From contig CAJUOA010000077.1 in NCBI GenBank assembly GCA_910587785.1, forward strand, positions 1 through 16,377: a stretch of 16,377 nucleotides of DNA, read 5' to 3'. The position numbers and the translations under genes were made by a program. The first letter of the stretch is position 1. Every line of letters starts with the position of its first letter. A model generated the notes under the pieces. The model searched no databases, was not told the origin of the DNA, and saw only the letters and a list, made by a program, of their open reading frames with translations. Source of the DNA: an uncultured Oscillospiraceae bacterium (lineage in GTDB: Bacteria; Bacillota; Clostridia; Oscillospirales; Oscillospiraceae). Positions 1-6,396 of this stretch are shown in pieces.

Positions 1-88
1 CGCCGCTGATGCCGCAGAGGCCCCCCAGCTGGGCCTGGGTCAGGCCCTTCTTTTTTCGCAGGGCGCGGATGTTCTGTCCGATGGTCAT
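1..88 (-). CDS. XRE-family helix-turn-helix regulator, N-terminus (runs off the window)
   Basis: Only the first 29 codons are in the window. They read MTIGQNIRALRKKKGLTQAQ and continue LGGLCGIS, the classic opening of an XRE/Cro-type HTH domain (helix 1, then LTQxxLxxxxGIS). The start is fixed by a perfect AGGAGG at 97-102 with 8-nt spacing. The ATG overlaps the TGA of the upstream Pro/Glu-rich secreted protein (ATGA at 85-88), so the two are very likely translationally coupled. By family it would bind an operator and regulate transcription; control of its own cluster is inference. Nothing can be said about its C-terminal domain. Confidence 0.85.
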   Translation of the reverse strand, partial: MTIGQNIRALRKKKGLTQAQLGGLCGISG

Positions 89-1305
89 GTGCGCTGCCTC
101 CTATCGACATCACTGCTTATTACGTCCTGGACCTCCTCCACAGGAATAATAGGATCCGGAAGAATCGCATCTAGGCCATCTCCCGCATCCGGCTCAGGCT
201 CCAGGACCGGTCCGGAGGGAATGATCCAATCAGGAATCACATTCGGATCGGCGGGCAGGACGAGGGTGGAGTCCACATTCGTACCGCCGGGGGCGTCAAG
301 GACCGGAACCTCCGGGATGACCGGAGTAAACGTAAACGCCAAGCTCACATGGAAGCCGTCCCCCGCCTCCCAGGGCTGGGCAGGATGGGCCGCTGCAGAG
401 CCGGATAGCCGCACCGCGCCCCAGCTGTAGGGCAGGCCCGACGCCTCCAGACGCATGAGTCCGTCTTTGGCAGAGCCGTAAGGCGGGACCTGGAGCTGGT
501 TGGGCGTATCGCTGAAAAACTCCTGCCAGGAGACGGTCTGACCATAGCTTTCCGTGGCCTGAAACTCTGCGTACAGGAACACTTCCTTTTCCGGCGCATC
601 CTCTGCCGGAGGCCGGGTGGTCAAAACTACCCCGCCCTGAGCGCTGCCAGCTGCGCTGACGCTGACATCCACCGCCACATTGCTGTGATTTTCCAGCAGC
701 AGGACGCCACCGGCGATCTGCTCCCTGGTCTCCTGTCCATCCACCATCACCGGCAGGCGGTAGGGGTTCACAATGACAGTCCCGGCGTCCGGCACAACGA
801 CATTGATCAGAGGCGGCTCAGCCCGCGGAGCCTCCACCGGCGGGGCAGGCTGCGCCGGTACCTGCTCCGGCGGCAGAAGCCAGACCGGTGGAAGTGTCGG
901 GTCCTCCGGGGCCGGGGTTCCTGGAGCTTCCGGTGTCACCGGGGCCTCGGGGGCGGGAGGCGTTTCCGGTGTATCGGGATTTTCCGGGGGTTCGGGATTT
1001 TCCGGCGCGGAGGGCGTTTCTGGTGTCTCCGGGGATTCGGGGGCCTCCGGCGTTTCCGGCTGGTCCTCTCCGCCCGGGTCCTCTCCGCCCGGGTCCTCTG
1101 AGACATCGGGCGTCTCGGGAGGTTCCGTGGTCTGCTCCTCGTCCTCCGGAGGCTCTGCGTCCTCTTCCGGCGGCTCCGGGGGCTGCTCCTCTGTCACAGG
1201 AGATGTGGGGGAAACCGTCTCTCCTTCCGCGGCAAGGGCAGGCACTGTCAGACTGAACACCAGCGCCAGCGCCAATATGGCGCGATATATCTTCCTCATT
1301 TTCAT
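85..1305 (-). CDS. secreted Pro/Glu-rich protein with the cluster's shared extracellular domain
   Basis: This is a 406-aa protein of unknown function. Residues 1-26 form a signal peptide (MKMRKIYRAILALA, ending PALAA). Residues 29-165 are a low-complexity Pro/Glu/Thr stalk of PETPEAP/PENPDTP-like units with a doubled EDPGG. Residues about 166-330 form a domain shared with the two upstream genes: VVVPDAGTVIVNPYRLPV near 172-186, a QI/ENxS stretch, and a closing HVSLAFTFTP at 319-328. An acidic Pro-rich tail follows. There is no LPXTG motif or C-terminal membrane anchor. I chose ATG 1305 because GGAG lies 8 nt upstream and the signal peptide begins there; the longer reading frame gives non-signal sequence. 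It lacks the FRLTGDC motif of its paralogues (VRLSGSA instead). The stalk suggests display through the cell wall, which is inference. Confidence 0.8.
   Translation of the reverse strand: MKMRKIYRAILALALVFSLTVPALAAEGETVSPTSPVTEEQPPEPPEEDAEPPEDEEQTTEPPETPDVSEDPGGEDPGGEDQPETPEAPESPETPETPSAPENPEPPENPDTPETPPAPEAPVTPEAPGTPAPEDPTLPPVWLLPPEQVPAQPAPPVEAPRAEPPLINVVVPDAGTVIVNPYRLPVMVDGQETREQIAGGVLLLENHSNVAVDVSVSAAGSAQGGVVLTTRPPAEDAPEKEVFLYAEFQATESYGQTVSWQEFFSDTPNQLQVPPYGSAKDGLMRLEASGLPYSWGAVRLSGSAAAHPAQPWEAGDGFHVSLAFTFTPVIPEVPVLDAPGGTNVDSTLVLPADPNVIPDWIIPSGPVLEPEPDAGDGLDAILPDPIIPVEEVQDVISSDVDRRQRT
1062..1099 (-). repeat. 15-bp tandem repeat within the Pro/Glu-rich stalk
   Basis: The unit ggtcctctccgcccg occurs at 1062-1076 and 1077-1091, followed by an 8-bp partial copy (1092-1099). 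It encodes the repeated EDPGG units. It is in frame, so gain or loss of units would change stalk length without a frameshift. Confidence 0.8.
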
Positions 1306-1327
1306 GTTGTTTTCTCCGTTAAAAGGA

Positions 1328-1358
1328 GCGCCGTGGGGCCGTGAGGCCGCCACGGCGC
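1328..1358 (-). terminator. intercistronic hairpin between two secreted-protein genes
   Basis: GCGCCGTGG plus GGCC pairs with GGCC plus CCACGGCGC, giving 13 bp, a GTGA loop and a one-base bulge. On the minus strand it is followed by TCCTTTTAACGGAG. The T-run is short, so it may be a partial terminator. The CTCC after the stem can also pair with the GGAG ribosome binding site of the downstream gene, which could dampen its translation. Confidence 0.5.
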
Positions 1359-1369
1359 AAAGCGATTTA

Positions 1370-2008
1370 TCAGGGAACTTTGGTGGAAACCGGCAGGGGC
1401 TTGAATGTGAAGGCAATCGACACGTCAATACCATCCGCCTCAGTCCACTCTCTTCTAGGGGTGGGAACACAATCGCCAGTCAGACGAAACACGCCAAAAT
1501 GCTTCGGTTGGTCCGCCTGAGCGATGGTCACGATGTTCTTTTTTGCCTTTGTCGAGGTGCGAACGATGATGTGTTTCGTCGCATCATAGTCTTGATCCCA
1601 AACAGCCTGGTCTGGATTTTCGGCGGCTTGGATTTCAAAATAGACAAATGCGCTCTTGCTGGTCAGTCCCACGCCCTCTGTAGAGGAGGAGATCAGCCGC
1701 ATATCGCTACCCTCTTTAAGCACCCCAGTAACGGATGCGCTGACACTGATGGGCACTTCACTTGCGTTTTCGATATAGGATGGGTCACAGACGATTTGCT
1801 CCTGTATCGATTCTCCATCAATTTCCACTGGAATATTGAATGGATTGATATAGACATTTGCGCTGGGCGGTACTGTCACCCGAATTTCTGGGATATTACA
1901 TAGTGCGTCAATCCTTGTGCTGGTATTCGGCCCGTCGGCAAAAGCAGGCGGGACCATGACAAACAGCAGAATAAACACTATAAAAACTGTAAGTTTCTTG
2001 TTTTTCAT
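1370..2008 (-). CDS. secreted protein, shared extracellular domain (212 aa)
   Basis: The protein has an N-terminal signal peptide (MKNKKLTVFIVFILLF, ending PPAFA near residue 24) and then one copy of the cluster's shared domain. Motifs are VPPSANVYINPFNIPV (46-61), ENASEVPISVSASV (about 80-93), KSAFVYFEIQA (118-128), FRLTGDC (174-180) and DVSIAFTFKP (195-204). It is close to the upstream 252-aa protein and more distant from the Pro/Glu-rich one. It has no anchor, sortase motif or catalytic motif, so a structural or ligand-binding beta-rich surface protein is the best guess. ATG 2008 has GAGGAG 5 nt upstream. The gene is visibly richer in A+T than its neighbours, which may mean a different history. 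Confidence 0.8.
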   Translation of the reverse strand: MKNKKLTVFIVFILLFVMVPPAFADGPNTSTRIDALCNIPEIRVTVPPSANVYINPFNIPVEIDGESIQEQIVCDPSYIENASEVPISVSASVTGVLKEGSDMRLISSSTEGVGLTSKSAFVYFEIQAAENPDQAVWDQDYDATKHIIVRTSTKAKKNIVTIAQADQPKHFGVFRLTGDCVPTPRREWTEADGIDVSIAFTFKPLPVSTKVP

Positions 2009-2059
2009 AGGAGCTCCTCAAACAGGGTTGCAAACGCTTTGTCGCACGATACCGCACAA

Positions 2060-2088
2060 GGCGTGCGGCCCTTTTGCGGCCGCACGCC
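2060..2088 (-). terminator. strong intercistronic hairpin, no clear U-tract
   Basis: GGCGTGCGGCC and GGCCGCACGCC form a perfect 11-bp stem around a 7-nt loop, 82 bp past the stop of the 252-aa secreted protein. The bases after it on the minus strand (TTGTGCGG) are not a T-tract. It may be a transcript stabiliser or processing site rather than a full terminator. I see no gene or clear promoter in the rest of 2009-2170. Confidence 0.4.
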
Positions 2089-2170
2089 CCGGCAGGGCTG
2101 CTCAACAGCAGCTATCGTTTGCTAAGCAGCATTGGACCGCTTGCGTTCAGTAGGTGCAGAAACCTGGTAA

Positions 2171-2929
2171 TCAGCCGCCAACAGCAGGAGCAGCGGGCTT
2201 GAAGGTAAAGGCAACGCTAGTGGTGAAGCCGTCGGTCTCAGCCCAGGGAATCTTAGGATCCTCCACGCAGTCGCCGGTCAGGCGGAACAGCGCGACGCCG
2301 CCAGCTGCAACCTCAGGAGCGGACCCGCTAGTATCGGCCTTGGTCAGCTTGACAAGATCCGTACCAGACACAGCCTTGGTGCCCACAACGATCTGCTTGT
2401 CTTCGGCAGAAGCCCAGGTAGCATCCTTTGCCGCTGCAGTGGCAATTGTATCATCATCGCTTGTTCCGTCAAGGGTGGCATCCACCGCCATCTGGAATAC
2501 CACATACGCGCTCTTGGTGGTCAGAGGAGTCTCAAGGCCCTTGGTGGTGGTGGCGTTCAGCTTCATATCGCTACCCTCTTTGATCGCGCCAACCACGCTT
2601 ACGCTGGCGTTCAGGTCCACAGAGCTGAGATTCTTAACGGTCTGGGGCAGGGTCACAATCTGCTGACCGGTAACCGTCCAATCGGCATTATCATCCGCTG
2701 GCTTGACATCATCGCCCGCCTCTAAAACGATGGGCAGGCCGTAGGGGTTGATGAAAGCATCGGCAGTTTGGGGAACGACCACCTCAAGGGCGATGTCCTT
2801 GTAAGTGCCTGTGATGACAGTGTCCCTGTTTGCAGTATCAACAGTGGCGCCAGCAGCCAGAGCAGTAGCGGACATGGACAGTGCCAGAGTGCCAGCCAGA
2901 GCACCCGACATAATGCGTTTGAATTTCAT
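2171..2929 (-). CDS. secreted protein, shared extracellular domain (252 aa)
   Basis: The signal peptide is MKFKRIMSGALAGTLALSMS, ending ATALA/AG near residue 26. The mature part is one shared domain: VVVPQTADAFINPYGLPI (50-67), VKNLSSVDLNASVSVVGAIK, TKSAYVVFQMA, then FRLTGDC (215-221) and SVAFTFKP (238-245). It differs from the 212-aa paralogue by Ala/Thr/Asp-rich insertions, for example a DGTSDDDTIAT stretch, as in variable surface loops. ATG 2929 has GAGGAG 8 nt upstream. With two cysteine-poor, anchorless paralogues in tandem, a self-assembling or filament-like surface component is possible (compare TasA/CalY in bacilli), but no sequence kinship to those is visible. Confidence 0.8.
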   Translation of the reverse strand: MKFKRIMSGALAGTLALSMSATALAAGATVDTANRDTVITGTYKDIALEVVVPQTADAFINPYGLPIVLEAGDDVKPADDNADWTVTGQQIVTLPQTVKNLSSVDLNASVSVVGAIKEGSDMKLNATTTKGLETPLTTKSAYVVFQMAVDATLDGTSDDDTIATAAAKDATWASAEDKQIVVGTKAVSGTDLVKLTKADTSGSAPEVAAGGVALFRLTGDCVEDPKIPWAETDGFTTSVAFTFKPAAPAVGG

Positions 2930-2961
2930 AGTGATTTCTCCTCATGAAAATATATTTTGCA

Positions 2962-2977
2962 ACAGTTCAAAAACTGT
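2962..2977 (-). other. small hairpin upstream of secreted-protein gene
   Basis: ACAGTT and AACTGT pair around a 4-nt loop in the 75-bp gap between the membrane-anchored gene and the 252-aa secreted protein. The minus strand downstream is AT-rich (TGCAAAATATATTTTC) but is not a clean T-tract or -10 box. Function is unknown. Confidence 0.25.
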
Positions 2978-3004
2978 GTGCAACGGAAAGGTTGGAATGT
3001 GCAG

Positions 3005-3559
3005 TTATTGTGCGACATGGAAATCCATCGTGTGGAAAACCTGCCCCTGAATCACCTGTTCGCCGGTCTCCTCATCTACTGCCACCTGGGTCAACCCTAC
3101 GTATACCGTGTGATCTCCAGGGTCTAAAGCATGTTCCAAAGTGATATTATCAAATCCGCTTCCAGGCGGAACCAGCAGAGAGAGGAAAATTTGGTCTGTC
3201 ATCTCCCCATCGGCAAATATCGTCAGGTACATGTCGTAGGCATTGTAGGCGGAGTTGGCGATATAACACTCAAAATTGATGCCATCATCGCTGTAGGCAT
3301 TATTTTTGTAGAGCAAGGCGATGTTGCCCGCCTGCGCGTTCTCCATCGCCGCACTCACCGCCGCCTGGAGGGAGTCCTGGTCCAGCATGACTTTTGCATC
3401 GGCTGAGTAGCCCAATTTGGGGACGTTTTCATCGGAAATATCCGTCAATGCCGGACCGCGGCGGAGCAAAACAATCACGATGGCTACTAGTAGAAGGATG
3501 ACCGCCACCAGCAATGCCGGAACAAGCCAGCGTTTCGTCGATTGGGCTTTGGTGTCCAT
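3005..3559 (-). CDS. membrane-anchored extracellular protein of unknown function (184 aa)
   Basis: A short basic N-terminus (MDTKAQSTKRW) leads into one hydrophobic helix (about residues 12-32, ending VIVLLRR). The roughly 150-residue remainder should face outward, i.e. a type II membrane topology. Visible segments are LTDISDENVPKLGYSADAKV, a YKNNAYSDDGINFECYIANS stretch and a final VFHTMDFHVAQ. I recognise no family and no catalytic motif. It sits between flagellin and the secreted paralogues, so it may be an assembly or anchoring partner (inference). ATG 3559 was chosen because AGGAGG lies 11 nt upstream; the longer frame would start inside the hairpin that follows flagellin. Confidence 0.7.
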   Translation of the reverse strand: MDTKAQSTKRWLVPALLVAVILLLVAIVIVLLRRGPALTDISDENVPKLGYSADAKVMLDQDSLQAAVSAAMENAQAGNIALLYKNNAYSDDGINFECYIANSAYNAYDMYLTIFADGEMTDQIFLSLLVPPGSGFDNITLEHALDPGDHTVYVGLTQVAVDEETGEQVIQGQVFHTMDFHVAQ

Positions 3560-3590
3560 AGGTAATAGAGCCTCCTCAAGGTTTCGGGGA

Positions 3591-3621
3591 GACCTCCAAC
3601 GGAACACGTCCGCTGGAGGTC
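3591..3621 (-). terminator. 12-bp hairpin after flagellin, no U-tract
   Basis: GACCTCCAACGG pairs with CCGCTGGAGGTC (12 bp with one G-U pair, 7-nt loop) about 11 nt past the flagellin stop. The minus strand then reads TCCCCGAAACC, so it is not a classical terminator. A 3' stabilising or partial stop structure that keeps flagellin mRNA in excess over downstream genes fits better. Confidence 0.45.
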
Positions 3622-3632
3622 GGTCTCAGAAA

Positions 3633-5360
3633 TTAGCCGAGCAGCTGGAGCACGCCCTGGGGCACCTGGTTGGCCTGGGCCAGCATGGCCTGGGCGGACT
3701 GGACCAGGATGTTGTTCTTGACGTAGCTCATCATTTCCTCGGCAACATCGGTGTCGCGGATGGTGGACTCGGCGTCCTGAATGTTCTCGGCCATCACGGA
3801 CAGGTTGTTCTGGGTGTGCTCCAGACGGTTCTGGACAGCGCCCAGGTCGCCGCGGATGCCGGAGACATAGTTGATGGCGTCCTTGATGGTCTGGATGGCC
3901 TCCTGAGCGCCAGCCTGGGTGCTGATATCCACGCCGTCGATGCCCATACCCTTGGTGTGCATATCGCCGATAACGACCTTCATCTGGTTGAAGCTGTCGG
4001 AGGTATCACCGATCTGGAGGGTCAGGCCGCCGCCGGTGGTACCCTTGCCCACGCTCAGACGGATGCCAGCGCCGGCAGCAACACCGGTATCGGCTGCTGC
4101 GCCATAGGCCGACTCAGCGACAGCATCGGTCACATTCAGGCCCGTGACCTCAGCGATCTTGGCAATGTTCTGGGCAAAGTTGTCATCGTTTGCTGTCAGG
4201 CCAGCAGTGCCGCCCACCAAGACTGTGACATCCGAGCCCAGCGCGGCGACAGCGTTCATGTCAACACCGTTTTTATCTGTGGCCGTGCCAAGGTCAGCTC
4301 CTGTATGACTTTCTGTCATCAAGACGAACTTATGCCCGTTGATGGTGAAGACAGCGTCTTCGTAGTTTTTGCCGTTGTACTCGACGATACTGTTAGCAGC
4401 GATTTCAACACCATCGGTCAAAGCTTTACGGACATTGGCATCGATCTCTGTGGCAGTCGAACCGTTAGCAGTGGGAGCAACGCCGAAAACACCAGTGGAA
4501 TCCTTATACTCAAAGCCCAAGGCCTTGATCTCATCGGTAGAACCGGCCTCCTTGGTCTCAAAGGTCAGCTTGCCAGCAGCGGCGGTGATGGTGAACTTCT
4601 CACCGACAGAGGTCTTCTCCAGGGCAGACTTGTAGAGGTTTCCAAGGTCAGCCGCAGTGATAGTACCGGCGGTGGCGGCCGTGTGGACGACCTCACCCTT
4701 GTCGTTGACCAGGTTCTTGACAGCACCGTTTTCATCCGCAGCCCAAGTGAACTTAATGGTCTCAGATTTGCCATCATTTGTCGCCACGGTGTAAGAGACA
4801 TAGTCTCCAACGGCGATACTAGTATCCGCGACGCTATCAATGGGGGTGTTCTGAACAAACTTACCGGTGGTAGCGGCGGACTTGGTACCAGTAATGTTGC
4901 CGCCCAACTCCACCTTGGTAGCAACTTGCTTGTCAGCCAGGGAGCCGTCCAGCAGCTTGATGCCGTTGAAGTTGGCACTGTCGGCGATACGGTTGATTTC
5001 GGTCTTGAGGGCGTCCACTTCCTTCTGGAGGTTCTCACGGTCGACTTCGTCCTGATAGGTGCCGTTGGCGGACTGGGTAGCCAGGTAGTCCATGCGGTTG
5101 AGCATGTCCTGTACTTCCTGCATGGCGCCCTCAGCGGTCTTGACGAGGCTGATACCGTCCTTGACGTTCTTGGAAGCCGCGTTCAGGCCGGTGATCTGGG
5201 CACGCATCTTCTCGGAAATAGCGAGACCGGCGGCGTCGTCACCGGCGCGGTTGATCTTATAGCCGGAAGACAGCTTCTCCAGGTTCTTGCTCAGAGCGGC
5301 AGAGTTGTTGTTGTAGTTCCGGTAGGCGTTCATCGCCATGATATTATGCTGAATTCTCAT
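3633..5360 (-). CDS. hag: flagellin
   Basis: This is the filament subunit, exported by the flagellar type III system and polymerised outside the cell. The N-terminal D0/D1 region (about residues 1-145) starts MRIQHNIMAMNAYRNYNNNS, has the LSSGYKINRAGDDAAGLAIS core near 30-49 and ends FNGIKLLDGS. The C-terminal D1/D0 region ends in DTDVAEEMMSYVKNNIL and QAMLAQANQVPQGVLQLLG. The middle (about 150-480) is an Ala/Thr/Gly-rich variable domain, making this 575-aa protein longer than the 275-300-aa minimal flagellins. ATG 5360 has AAAGGA 7-8 nt upstream; an in-frame start six codons earlier lacks support. No fliW, fliS or fliD is in the window. No SigD-type promoter is visible in the 184-bp gap to csrA, so transcription may come from further upstream. 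R89 and L93 line up with TLR5-contact residues R90 and L94 of Salmonella FliC. Confidence 0.97.
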   Translation of the reverse strand: MRIQHNIMAMNAYRNYNNNSAALSKNLEKLSSGYKINRAGDDAAGLAISEKMRAQITGLNAASKNVKDGISLVKTAEGAMQEVQDMLNRMDYLATQSANGTYQDEVDRENLQKEVDALKTEINRIADSANFNGIKLLDGSLADKQVATKVELGGNITGTKSAATTGKFVQNTPIDSVADTSIAVGDYVSYTVATNDGKSETIKFTWAADENGAVKNLVNDKGEVVHTAATAGTITAADLGNLYKSALEKTSVGEKFTITAAAGKLTFETKEAGSTDEIKALGFEYKDSTGVFGVAPTANGSTATEIDANVRKALTDGVEIAANSIVEYNGKNYEDAVFTINGHKFVLMTESHTGADLGTATDKNGVDMNAVAALGSDVTVLVGGTAGLTANDDNFAQNIAKIAEVTGLNVTDAVAESAYGAAADTGVAAGAGIRLSVGKGTTGGGLTLQIGDTSDSFNQMKVVIGDMHTKGMGIDGVDISTQAGAQEAIQTIKDAINYVSGIRGDLGAVQNRLEHTQNNLSVMAENIQDAESTIRDTDVAEEMMSYVKNNILVQSAQAMLAQANQVPQGVLQLLG

Positions 5361-5418
5361 TTTAGTGCTTCCTTTCAATAAAATGTTGTAGTAGGATTGC
5401 GGTTTTTGGCGCGCCGGG

Positions 5419-5430
5419 ACTTCCCTGTCT
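5419..5430 (-). promoter_or_regulatory. candidate CsrA-binding site in flagellin leader
   Basis: On the minus strand the sequence is AGACAGGGAAGT, matching 10 of 12 positions of the CsrA SELEX consensus RUACARGGAUGU, about 60 nt upstream of the flagellin ATG. A further GGA lies inside the flagellin Shine-Dalgarno (AAAGGAAGC). This mirrors Bacillus subtilis hag, where CsrA blocks translation through paired GGA sites. Whether the divergent CsrA here keeps that specificity is unknown. Confidence 0.4.
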
Positions 5431-5445
5431 CAGCGCATGGGTGGA

Positions 5446-5497
5446 GCGCCGTGCGGTCCAGGCTCCGTGGCCTTTGGGCGCGTGGACCGTTCAGCGC
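5446..5497 (-). promoter_or_regulatory. stem-loop in flagellin 5' leader presenting a GGA
   Basis: The arms at 5446-5460 and 5483-5497 pair as GCGC plus CGGTCCA/TGGACCG with a small internal loop. The loop RNA contains ACGGAGCC, i.e. a GGA triplet exposed above a stem, the kind of element CsrA proteins bind. Another small hairpin, CCGGTT/AACCGG, lies near 5513-5528. The 184-bp gap between csrA and flagellin thus looks like a structured leader rather than a promoter. Confidence 0.4.
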
Positions 5498-5544
5498 GGG
5501 ACTGTATTCCAGCCGGTTCGCGAAACCGGGTGAAATCAAAAACA

Positions 5545-5925
5545 TTATTGCGCGGCCAGATCGTCCTCCCAGAAGGCGGGGATGATGCGGTCCAGCTGCT
5601 TTCGCAGGGCCTCCGCCTCCTCGTCGGAGCCGTTCTCCTCCAAACGGTCGAATACCAGCTTCATGGCGCGCACCGCCCGCTCCCGGTCGTCGTTCCAGCG
5701 GAAGATCTGGTCGCGGTACGTCCGCCCCTTTTTCCTGGCCGGAGGCGCGAGGCAGGCCGGACGCTCTCCGCCCTGCCGCTCCAGCAGGGTTCCGCGCACA
5801 ACGGGCATCTCCCGCGGGGCGTCTACCGCCACGTCGGCCCGCCCCCCGGCGACGCGCTTGAGCTGGACCACGATATCGCCGTTGATGGTCAGGTACTCAT
5901 CCGGGAGCAGCGTTAATTTCAGCAT
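5545..5925 (-). CDS. csrA: divergent CsrA-family RNA-binding regulator with C-terminal extension
   Basis: Residues 1-50 align with CsrA: MLKLTLLPDEYLTINGDIVV, then GGRADVAVDAPREMPVVRG and LLER, matching the usual APKEVxVHRxEIxxR strand. Leu4 and Arg44, key RNA-binding positions in E. coli CsrA, are kept. Arg6 is Leu and His43 is Val, so RNA contacts may differ. CsrA is normally 60-75 aa; this protein has 126, with an extra charged, mostly helical tail (about 55-126) containing KKGRTYRDQIFRW and ending RIIPAFWEDDLAAQ. ATG 5925 has AAGGAGG at 5-nt spacing. It lies directly upstream of flagellin, whose translation CsrA represses in Bacillus. No FliW gene, the usual CsrA antagonist, is in the window; the tail might replace that input (speculation). 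Confidence 0.75.
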   Translation of the reverse strand: MLKLTLLPDEYLTINGDIVVQLKRVAGGRADVAVDAPREMPVVRGTLLERQGGERPACLAPPARKKGRTYRDQIFRWNDDRERAVRAMKLVFDRLEENGSDEEAEALRKQLDRIIPAFWEDDLAAQ

Positions 5926-5976
5926 GACATCCTCCTTACGTCCATGCGGGCCCTGTCCTTTGGGCCCTGGTCGGTC

Positions 5977-6387
5977 TCAACCCGCGCAGCTTCCGGCCTG
6001 CTCCCTGCGCATGACCGCCCTCCGAAAGGAGGCCCTCGCCATGCCGCAGCGGTCCGCCGCCTTGGCCAGCGACAGCTCGCCGTCCCGCCACGCCTTGCGG
6101 CAGCTTTCAAAATTGCCGGGTAGCGGCTTTGGCGATGGACCGAAGCGAACGCCCTTGGCCTTCGCCTCCGCGATGCCTTCCGCCTGCCGCCGGCGGCGCT
6201 CCGCCCGCTGCCGCTCCTTCGCAGCTGTGAGAAACAGTTCCGACACGAGTCCGCCCAGCAGCTGTTCTGTGCTGACAGGGGCATCCAGCGCAGTAATCCG
6301 AGATACGATCTCCTCTGCCATAGCCTGCAACTGGGCCTGGATTTCGCCGCCGCAGTCTCCAGGGGGGATAGCGCGGTCTGTCATCAT
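5977..6387 (-). CDS. DNA-binding-domain-only homologue of a serine recombinase
   Basis: The 136-aa protein has a C-terminal half that resembles the E-helix and HTH of the neighbouring serine recombinase. ERRRRQAEGIAEAKAKGVRF (63-82) compares with RRRQAEGIAAARARG there, and an HTH follows (SLAKAADRCGMARASFRRAV, 106-125). The whole catalytic domain (YxRVS, SIDRLGRN) is missing and replaced by a 60-residue Gln/Ala/Glu-rich helical segment, so it can bind DNA but not cut it. It precedes csrA by 51 bp and follows the inverted dyads at 6421-6567. It could be a repressor, an inversion accessory factor or a decayed recombinase. Start 6387 (or ATG 6384) has only a weak GAGAAG; a longer frame from 6474 would begin inside the putative invertible segment and looks non-coding. 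Confidence 0.65.
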   Translation of the reverse strand: MMTDRAIPPGDCGGEIQAQLQAMAEEIVSRITALDAPVSTEQLLGGLVSELFLTAAKERQRAERRRRQAEGIAEAKAKGVRFGPSPKPLPGNFESCRKAWRDGELSLAKAADRCGMARASFRRAVMRREQAGSCAG

Positions 6388-6396
6388 GATCTTCTC

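Noticed and set aside
85..2929. WxL or TasA/CalY family assignment for the secreted trio
   Set aside because: The W-x-L motifs are missing, and neither a TasA-like N-terminus nor a SipW-type peptidase gene is seen. No named family can be supported from sequence alone.
3417..5381. A 654-codon plus-strand open frame opposite flagellin
   Set aside because: It is the complement of the flagellin gene; high GC and biased codons keep the frame open. The flagellin motifs are unmistakable and the plus frame has no ribosome site or family.
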